DNA of 64,000 nt, from positions 1 to 64,000 of the forward strand of contig WJXM01000054.1 of the NCBI GenBank assembly GCA_019456405.1, in the 5' to 3' direction. The notes beneath the pieces were generated by a model, which searched no databases, was not told the origin of the DNA, and saw only the letters and a program-made list of their open reading frames with translations. Positions 58,508 through 64,000 of this stretch are shown one piece after another; the stretch's first letter is position 1, and every line of letters begins with the position of its first letter. This stretch comes from Ferrovum sp. GTDB taxonomy: Bacteria > Pseudomonadota > Gammaproteobacteria > Burkholderiales > Ferrovaceae. Both the position numbers and the translations under genes were made by a program.

Positions 58508-59671
58508 ATGAAAATCCATGAATATCAGGCCAAAGTGCTCCTCCAGCGTTTTGGGGTGGCGGTTCCGCGCGGGTTTCCGTGTTTCACGGTCAGTGAGGCC
58601 GTGGCAGCCGGACAGCAATTGGGTGCAGGAGTGCGCGTGGTCAAGGCGCAGATTCATGCAGGCGGGCGAGGTAAAGGTGGGGGCGTCAAGGTGGTGCGTA
58701 CGGATGCCGAACTGGAAGATGCAGCGCGCCGAATGATGGGGATGCAACTGGTCACTCATCAAACCGGTCCTCAGGGCCAAACCGTTCGCCGCTTGTTGGT
58801 GGAAGAAGGGGCAGATATTCGTCAGGAACTCTATATCGGCATGGTGGTGGATCGCGCTACCCAGCAGGTTGCCCTGATGGGTAGCGCGGCGGGAGGGATG
58901 GATATCGAGGACGTGGCCGCCCGTCATCCGGAAAAGATTCATACGGTACAAATAGATCCGGGGCAAGGTTTATTGTCGGCTCAGGCTGAGGTTCTGGCTC
59001 GCCAGATCGGGGTGCCGGAATTTCTGGTGCCGCAGGCATGCGACCTGATGCTGGGCTTGTATCGTGCCTTCGTCGAAAGCGATGCCAGTTTGGCCGAAAT
59101 CAACCCCGTGGCAGTGACGGGGGATGGACGAATTCTGGCGCTGGATGCTAAATTCAACTTTGATGACAATGCGGCGTTTCGCCATAACGAATGGCAGGAT
59201 TGGCGGGATTTCGATGAGGAGGATCCCAACGAGATCGCAGCCTCGCGTCACGGCCTGTCGTACATTTCGTTGGATGGCAACATTGGATGCCTGGTCAATG
59301 GTGCGGGTCTGGCCATGGCTACCATGGATATTGTCAAACTCTACGGCGGAAACCCGGCCAATTTTCTGGATGTCGGAGGCGGAGCCACCACGGAAAAAGT
59401 CACGGAAGCCTTCAAATTGATGTTGTCCAATCTGGAAGTACAGGCCATCCTGGTCAATATTTTTGGTGGCATCATGAAGTGCGATGTGATTGCCGAGGGC
59501 GTGGTGGCAGCCGCGCGACAGGTCCACTTGACGGTCCCTCTGGTGGTCCGTCTGGAGGGGACCAATGTGGCGTTGGGGAAACAGATTCTGGCGGAATCGG
59601 GACTGCCCATTCTGTCAGCGGCCAACATGGATGATGCGGCGGCCCAGGTGGTCGCCGCAGCGCGGAGATAA
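58508..59671 (+). CDS. sucC: Succinyl-CoA synthetase beta subunit
   Basis: TCA-cycle enzyme forming ATP (or GTP) from succinyl-CoA. The 387-residue ATP-grasp protein begins [20 protein letters not shown], with [32 protein letters not shown] text ([16 protein letters not shown]) and [19 protein letters not shown]. Nucleotide specificity was not assigned. Malate-CoA ligase (MtkA) is related, but the whole sequence reads as SucC. A TACAAT at about 58461 may be the -10. sucD starts 3 bp after its stop. Confidence 0.95.
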   Translation: MKIHEYQAKVLLQRFGVAVPRGFPCFTVSEAVAAGQQLGAGVRVVKAQIHAGGRGKGGGVKVVRTDAELEDAARRMMGMQLVTHQTGPQGQTVRRLLVEEGADIRQELYIGMVVDRATQQVALMGSAAGGMDIEDVAARHPEKIHTVQIDPGQGLLSAQAEVLARQIGVPEFLVPQACDLMLGLYRAFVESDASLAEINPVAVTGDGRILALDAKFNFDDNAAFRHNEWQDWRDFDEEDPNEIAASRHGLSYISLDGNIGCLVNGAGLAMATMDIVKLYGGNPANFLDVGGGATTEKVTEAFKLMLSNLEVQAILVNIFGGIMKCDVIAEGVVAAARQVHLTVPLVVRLEGTNVALGKQILAESGLPILSAANMDDAAAQVVAAARR

Positions 59672-59673
59672 GC

Positions 59674-60555
59674 ATGGCCATTTTGATTGACAGGAATACT
59701 CGGGTATTGACTCAAGGAATCACCGGCAAGACGGGCATGTTTCATACTCGATTGTGTCGTGAGTATGCCTTTGGCAACGAATGTTTTGTCGGCGGGGTGA
59801 CTCCGGGCAAAGGCGGCCAGGATTTTGAAGGGGTACCGATTTTTGATTCGGTGGCAGAAGCACGTCGGGAAACCGGCGCCAATGCCTCGGTGATCTATGT
59901 CCCTCCTCCCTATGCGGCGGCGGCCATCGATGAAGCCGTGGCAGCGGGGATCGAGTTGGTGATCTGTATTACGGAAGGGATTCCGGTACGCGATATGATC
60001 CAGACCCGTTATCGGATGCGTGGAAAATCAACCCTTTTGGTGGGCCCGAACTGTCCTGGGGTGATCACCCCAGGACAGCTCAAGATCGGCATTATGCCTG
60101 GACACATTCATCAGCCCGGCCCCATTGGGGTGGTCTCTCGTTCTGGGACGCTGACTTATGAAGCCGTGGGGCAATTGCGCGAGTTGGGGCTGGGTCAGTC
60201 CAGTTGTGTGGGGATTGGGGGCGATCCGGTCAACGGCATGAAACATCTGGATGTGATGCAACGGTTCAATGACGATCCGGCGACCGAGGCGGTCATCATG
60301 GTGGGAGAAATCGGCGGTTCGGACGAGGAAATTTGCGCGCGCTGGATCAAGGAGCACATGACCAAACCCGTGGTGGGGTTCATCGCCGGGATGACGGCGC
60401 CGCCCGGCAAAAGAATGGGGCATGCGGGGGCCATCATTTCAGGGGGGCAGGGAACGGCTCAGGAGAAGTTGGCCACGATGGAAGAATGCGGTATCAGGAT
60501 TACGCGCAATCCTGCCGAAATGGGACGGACCTTGCAAGCCATGCTCAAGGGGTAG
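59674..60555 (+). CDS. sucD: Succinyl-CoA synthetase alpha subunit
   Basis: Alpha subunit that binds CoA and carries the phosphohistidine. The 293 residues start [20 protein letters not shown], with [39 protein letters not shown] and the active-site His in [18 protein letters not shown]. It overlaps the convergent fur gene by 11 bp. Confidence 0.96.
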   Translation: MAILIDRNTRVLTQGITGKTGMFHTRLCREYAFGNECFVGGVTPGKGGQDFEGVPIFDSVAEARRETGANASVIYVPPPYAAAAIDEAVAAGIELVICITEGIPVRDMIQTRYRMRGKSTLLVGPNCPGVITPGQLKIGIMPGHIHQPGPIGVVSRSGTLTYEAVGQLRELGLGQSSCVGIGGDPVNGMKHLDVMQRFNDDPATEAVIMVGEIGGSDEEICARWIKEHMTKPVVGFIAGMTAPPGKRMGHAGAIISGGQGTAQEKLATMEECGIRITRNPAEMGRTLQAMLKG

Positions 60556-60985
60556 TCTTTGGCGGGCGATGCGGACAGGCGGGGCGCTGGCAGTCGGCGT
60601 AGATCTGGAGGGAATGGTCCTGAATCGAGAAGCCGCGTTGTTGTGCAATCTGGGCTTGGCGGTTTTCGATCTCGGCGTCGAAAAACTCCTCCACGTGGCC
60701 ACATTGCAGACAGACCAGATGGTCATGATGGGTCCCTTGATTGAGTTCAAATACGGCCTTGCCACTTTCAAAATGATGGCGGATCAACAAGCCGGCTTGT
60801 TCAAACTGGGTCAGCACCCGATAGACGGTGGCCAGACCGATGTCCATGCCTTCTTGCTGAAGACGGCGGTAGACTTCTTCAGCACCCAGATGGCGGGTGG
60901 TGCTGGTTTCGAACAGAGCCAATACCCTGAGGCGGGGAAGGGTGGCTTTGAGTCCGATGTCCTTGAGATCTTGGGGGGCGCTCAT
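60545..60985 (-). CDS. fur: Ferric uptake regulator Fur
   Basis: Iron-responsive repressor. The 146 residues have the winged helix ([40 protein letters not shown]), the metal-site [16 protein letters not shown] and a second Cys pair in [11 protein letters not shown]. The start is at 60985. It is divergent from bamE, as in many Proteobacteria. No Fur box was recognised in the 56-bp gap, so autoregulation is not shown. Confidence 0.94.
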   Translation of the reverse strand: MSAPQDLKDIGLKATLPRLRVLALFETSTTRHLGAEEVYRRLQQEGMDIGLATVYRVLTQFEQAGLLIRHHFESGKAVFELNQGTHHDHLVCLQCGHVEEFFDAEIENRQAQIAQQRGFSIQDHSLQIYADCQRPACPHRPPKTTP

Positions 60986-61041
60986 GTTGCCTCGCAGGGG
61001 ATTAGAGATTGGTTCATTATAAAAGCATTCAGGTGAACGAG

Positions 61042-61578
61042 ATGATAAAGCGTACGATAACGATGGGCATGCTGGCTTGTGCGGGGCTGTTTCTCTCGGG
61101 ATGTTCCGGTTGGTCGTGGTATTCGATTCCTGGGGTTTCTTACCTCAAACCCTATACGCTGGATATCCAGCAGGGCGTGATCATCGACTCTGACATGGTT
61201 GCGCGCCTGAAGGAGGGCATGACCCGGCAGCAGGTCGCCTATACCTTGGGGACGCCTTTGCTCAAAGATCCTTTTCATAAGGATCGCTGGGATTATGTCT
61301 ACTTTGTGCGGGAGGATGGGCGGTTGAGTCATCCTCATGATTTGACGGTTTATTTCAAGGACGACAGAATGGTTCGTTATGTCACGGATTATCCGATCGG
61401 TGCGGCGGTGACATCGGATGTCCCGCCGGCGGTTCCAGTGACCGGTGAGGCTCCTGCGGCCACTCCGGCTGGCCCCCCCCCTCCGGTAGCGCAGGAGACC
61501 AATTCCGATGGAAATGCCGGACCGGTCTCCGGGGGCGTCAAGGGCAGCGTGCTCGATGCAGGGAAGACTGGAGAATGA
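61042..61578 (+). CDS. bamE: Outer-membrane assembly lipoprotein BamE
   Basis: Lipoprotein of the BAM machine for beta-barrel insertion. The signal peptide ends in lipobox LSGC (Cys21). The SmpA/OmlA domain has QQGVIIDSDMVARLKEGMTR, QQVAYTLGTPLLKDPFHKDR and WDYVYFV. After about residue 120 a Pro/Ala-rich tail (VPPAVPVTGEAPAATPAGPP) extends the protein to 178 residues. Start at 61042 is the ATG nearest the signal peptide; its 3' end overlaps dapB by 4 bp. Confidence 0.94.
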   Translation: MIKRTITMGMLACAGLFLSGCSGWSWYSIPGVSYLKPYTLDIQQGVIIDSDMVARLKEGMTRQQVAYTLGTPLLKDPFHKDRWDYVYFVREDGRLSHPHDLTVYFKDDRMVRYVTDYPIGAAVTSDVPPAVPVTGEAPAATPAGPPPPVAQETNSDGNAGPVSGGVKGSVLDAGKTGE

Positions 61579-62378
61579 GCGCGCTCGTTCTAGGCATCGC
61601 AGGCAGTGGTGGGCGCATGGGGCGAGCGTTGGTGGAAGCCATTGCGATGGCTCCAGATCTGCGTCTGGGACTGGCGTTGGAGCAAGCGAACAGTCCCTTC
61701 ATCGGACGTGACCCCGGGGATTGGCTGGGTACGCCCCTGGGTCTTTCGATTACTTCTGACGTTCAGGCAGGGTTGGAACGATGTGCGGTACTGATTGATT
61801 TTACCCGCCCACAGGCTACCCTCGAGCACTTGGCATCCTGTGTGCGGCACAAGCGAGGCATGGTGATCGGCACCACCGGTTTCAGTGCTTCGGAAAAGGC
61901 GCAGATTCAGGAGGCCAGTCTGGAGATTCCCATTGTGTGCGCGCCCAACATGAGCATGGGGGTAACCGTGGCTCTGGCGTTGCTGGAGCGAGCCACCCAG
62001 TGGTTGCCGGCCGATTACGATCTGGAAATCACGGAAGCCCATCATCGTCACAAAGTGGATGCCCCATCCGGAACGGCATTGCGCATGGGCGAGGTGGTGG
62101 CCAAGGTGCGCGGTTGGGACTTGCCGGAGGTGGCGGTGTATGGGCGCCAGGGGACCACGGGTCCGCGTCCCGCTCAAACCATCGGCTTTGCCACGGTGCG
62201 TGGTGGGGATGTGGTGGGCGATCATACGGTGTCTTTCATGGGTGAAGGGGAGCGTCTGGAAATTACCCATCGTGCCAGCAATCGAGCCACCTTTGCCCAA
62301 GGTGCAGTGCGGGCGGCCCGTTTTGTGGTCGGTCAGGCGGCGGGACTTTATGACATGCGCTCTGTACTTGGATTGTAA
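61575..62378 (+). CDS. dapB: 4-hydroxy-tetrahydrodipicolinate reductase
   Basis: Lysine/diaminopimelate pathway reductase. The 267 residues have the Rossmann motif GIAGSGGRMGRALVEAI, IGTTGFSASEK, NMSMGVTVALALL, the catalytic EAHHRHKVDAPSGTALRMGE with the conserved His pair and Lys, and DMRSVLGL at the end. Start overlaps bamE stop as ATGA. Ends before an A/T-rich gap holding the carA leader. Confidence 0.97.
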   Translation: MSALVLGIAGSGGRMGRALVEAIAMAPDLRLGLALEQANSPFIGRDPGDWLGTPLGLSITSDVQAGLERCAVLIDFTRPQATLEHLASCVRHKRGMVIGTTGFSASEKAQIQEASLEIPIVCAPNMSMGVTVALALLERATQWLPADYDLEITEAHHRHKVDAPSGTALRMGEVVAKVRGWDLPEVAVYGRQGTTGPRPAQTIGFATVRGGDVVGDHTVSFMGEGERLEITHRASNRATFAQGAVRAARFVVGQAAGLYDMRSVLGL

Positions 62379-62408
62379 TTATTTGAAATAATTAAATTAT
62401 TTTTGTTT

Positions 62409-62429
62409 ACCCCGGGGTTGTTCCGGGGT
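62409..62429 (+). terminator. Hairpin after dapB, possible weak terminator
   Basis: ACCCCGG and CCGGGGT pair over 7 bp with a 7-base GGTTGTT loop. A short T run (CTTTTT) follows only 10 bases later, so it is a poor terminator. It lies just before the carA promoter. Confidence 0.45.
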
Positions 62430-62435
62430 CCGGAG

Positions 62436-62464
62436 TTGCTTTTTGGCGTATTTTGCGCTAGCAT
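62436..62464 (+). promoter_or_regulatory. Probable carA promoter
   Basis: TTGCTT (62436-62441) and TAGCAT (62459-62464) are separated by 17 bp. Transcription would start near 62471, just ahead of the terminator-like hairpin at 62478. Confidence 0.55.
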
Positions 62465-62477
62465 TCCAACAATCGGA

Positions 62478-62517
62478 AACGGGAAAGGTGCGCGTCGATG
62501 CGTCTTTCCCGTTTTTT
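62478..62517 (+). promoter_or_regulatory. Attenuator-like terminator in the carA leader
   Basis: AACGGGAAAG and CTTTCCCGTT form a perfect 10-bp stem, with the GCGC/GCGT bases in the 16-base loop extending it, followed by six T. This is an intrinsic terminator placed between the probable promoter and the carA start at 62544. It could be a conditional terminator for pyrimidine or arginine supply, or end an upstream transcript. Confidence 0.65.
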
Positions 62518-62543
62518 CACATCACCCCCTTCAGGAGTTAGTC

Positions 62544-63692
62544 ATGGCTGTAGAACTGCCCTCGTCCTCTCGGGTGCCCGCTTTTCTTGTGCTGGCCGAT
62601 GGCAGCGTTTTCAGGGGCTATTCCATTGGAGCCAAAGGGCACCGAGGGGGGGAGGTAGTATTCAACACGGCCATGACCGGATATCAGGAAATCCTGACGG
62701 ACCCCTCCTATTGTCGTCAAATCGTGACCTTGACCTATCCGCACATCGGTAATGTGGGGGTCAATCAGGACGACGAAGAAGCTGCCGAATTGTTTGCGGC
62801 AGGACTGGTTGTCCGTGACATTCCGCGTCAGCTCTCCAATTGGCGTGCGCAGGGAGGGTTGCCCGAATATCTCGAGGCACGGGGCATGATTGCCATGGCA
62901 GGAGTGGATACCCGGCGTCTGACCCGCTTGTTGCGTGAAAAAGGCGCGCAAAACGGCTGTATCTGGGCGGGAGAGGAAAACATCCCCGCTGCTCTGGAAG
63001 TGGCTCGCGCTTTTCCTGGACTCAACGGCATGGATCTGGCCAAAGTGGTCAGTTGCACCCAACCGTATCCTTGGACGGAAGGGGTCTGGAGTAGGACGGG
63101 AGGGACGACGCGGGCCGAGAAGCGATTCCGGGTCATCGCCTATGATTTTGGAATCAAACGCAACATCCTGCGCATGCTGGTGGAGAGGGGATGTGACGTT
63201 CAAGTGGTTCCGGCCATGACCCCGGCTCAAGAAGTGTTGTCCCAGCGCCCGGATGGGGTTTTTCTGTCCAATGGTCCGGGCGATCCTGAGGCTTGCACCT
63301 ATGCCATTCAAGCCGTTCGTGAGTTTATGGTGGCACGGGTTCCCCTCTTTGGTATCTGTCTTGGGCATCAATTGCTTGCTTTGGCTTCGGGGGGGCGTAC
63401 CCTCAAGATGAAATTCGGGCACCATGGAGCCAATCATCCCGTCCTGGATCAGCAAACCGGACGAGTTTTGATCACCAGTCAGAATCACGGGTTTTCGGTG
63501 GATTCCCAGGGTTTACCCGCCCATCTCACGGTTACCCATGTTTCCCTGTTCGACGGGAGTGTGCAGGGGCTTGCCCGGACGGATGTTCCGGCCTTCAGTT
63601 TTCAGGGTCATCCTGAAGCCTGTCCAGGGCCTCATGACGCAGCCCCTCTGTTCGACCGCTTCATTGCGCTCATGCAAGAATCTGGAATCTAA
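62544..63692 (+). CDS. carA: Carbamoyl-phosphate synthase small subunit
   Basis: Glutamine amidotransferase subunit supplying ammonia to CarB for arginine and pyrimidine synthesis. The 382 residues have the N-terminal [19 protein letters not shown] and [13 protein letters not shown], and the class I amidotransferase triad: Cys in [14 protein letters not shown], His and Glu in [14 protein letters not shown]. The open frame reaches 62403, but the ATG at 62544 has CAGGAG and starts MAVELPSS, as expected. carB starts 2 bp after its stop. Confidence 0.97.
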   Translation: MAVELPSSSRVPAFLVLADGSVFRGYSIGAKGHRGGEVVFNTAMTGYQEILTDPSYCRQIVTLTYPHIGNVGVNQDDEEAAELFAAGLVVRDIPRQLSNWRAQGGLPEYLEARGMIAMAGVDTRRLTRLLREKGAQNGCIWAGEENIPAALEVARAFPGLNGMDLAKVVSCTQPYPWTEGVWSRTGGTTRAEKRFRVIAYDFGIKRNILRMLVERGCDVQVVPAMTPAQEVLSQRPDGVFLSNGPGDPEACTYAIQAVREFMVARVPLFGICLGHQLLALASGGRTLKMKFGHHGANHPVLDQQTGRVLITSQNHGFSVDSQGLPAHLTVTHVSLFDGSVQGLARTDVPAFSFQGHPEACPGPHDAAPLFDRFIALMQESGI

Positions 63693-63694
63693 CC

Positions 63695-64000
63695 ATGCCC
63701 AAGAGAACCGATCTCCATTCCATTCTGATCATCGGGGCCGGCCCCATCGTTATTGGCCAAGCCTGTGAATTCGATTATTCCGGGGCGCAGGCGTGCAAGG
63801 CGCTACGCGAAGAGGGGTATCGCGTCATTCTGGTCAATTCCAATCCGGCGACCATCATGACGGATCCAGGAATGGCCGATGCCACCTACATCGAACCCGT
63901 CAACTGGAAGACTCTCGAGCGCATCATTGAACGTGAGCGCCCAGATGCTGTATTGCCGACCATGGGGGGGCAGACGGCACTCAACTGTGCCCTCGACCTG
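63695..64000 (+). CDS. carB: Carbamoyl-phosphate synthase large subunit (N-terminal part)
   Basis: Large subunit that makes carbamoyl phosphate from ammonia, bicarbonate and two ATP. Only the first 102 codons are inside the window: [20 protein letters not shown], then [37 protein letters not shown] and [17 protein letters not shown]. These are all typical of the pre-ATP-grasp domain. The gene runs off the right edge, not truncated by mutation. Confidence 0.97.
   Translation, partial: MPKRTDLHSILIIGAGPIVIGQACEFDYSGAQACKALREEGYRVILVNSNPATIMTDPGMADATYIEPVNWKTLERIIERERPDAVLPTMGGQTALNCALDL

Noticed and set aside
58508..60555. Possible malate thiokinase (mtkA/mtkB) of the serine cycle, because a serine-glyoxylate-type aminotransferase is near
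   Set aside because: Both proteins read through as typical betaproteobacterial SucC and SucD, and no other serine-cycle gene is present.
60986..61041. Fur box between fur and bamE
   Set aside because: No convincing GATAAT-type 19-bp dyad is visible in the gap.

Overview
The window is a 64 kb stretch of bacterial chromosome, almost all of it core housekeeping DNA. Gene orders such as rpsD-rpoA-rplQ, uvrA/MFS-ssb, fmdB-DUF502-aspS, rplM-rpsI-argC-erpA, tyrS/M23-anmK, dapF-DUF484-xerC and lpxL next to metK-ahcY-metF, fur/bamE-dapB and carA-carB point to a Betaproteobacterium. A CbbY-type sugar-bisphosphate phosphatase and a serine/alanine-glyoxylate aminotransferase would fit an autotroph using the Calvin cycle. 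A chemolithoautotroph of the Nitrosomonadales/Ferrovales kind is my guess; there is no rRNA here to test it. No tRNA, rRNA, CRISPR array, intact IS element or replication origin was seen.

Layout. 1-9.0 kb: end of the ribosomal alpha operon, cbbY, a DMT-type membrane protein, the DUF190-crcB fluoride pair, uvrA, and a divergent MFS-ssb pair. 9.0-13.35 kb: the one clear accessory patch. It holds a C-terminal remnant of a type I restriction hsdR, a STAS/HATPase protein that seems to have lost the middle of its ATPase domain, a DUF4325 partner, an orphan AAA+ ATPase, a glutathione S-transferase and a degenerate FmdB zinc-ribbon fragment. 13.35-18 kb: TPR/ATP-grasp protein, aspS, DUF502, fmdB, and an inverted pair of 28-bp repeats. 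18-27.3 kb: double M16 peptidase, nudB, rplM-rpsI behind a consensus promoter, argC, erpA, di-haem cytochrome c peroxidase, an OsmC protein, trpD-trpC. 27.4-36 kb: an envelope-stress and efflux unit (Gly-rich lipoprotein, Spy/CpxP-like protein, RND pump, adaptor, outer-membrane factor), then a convergent porin whose upstream region carries an 11-bp-phased Pho-box-like array. 36-64 kb: argB, a P-loop ATPase, coq7, MATE, tyrS, M23 endopeptidase, anmK, xerC, DUF484, dapF, lpxL, metK-ahcY-metF, midA, ttcA, aminotransferase, cca, slt, DUF2889, sucCD, fur, bamE, dapB, and carA-carB (carB cut by the window end) behind an attenuator-like leader.

The most informative observations are the Pho-box array before the porin, the decayed restriction/STAS-HATPase/DUF4325 locus, the carA leader with a promoter followed by an intrinsic terminator before the start codon, the TPR/ATP-grasp gene joined to aspS in place of nudB, and the 28-bp repeat that also forms part of the fmdB coding sequence. 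Start codons were chosen by Shine-Dalgarno spacing and family alignment from memory. No database search was run, so all family names rest on recognised motifs.
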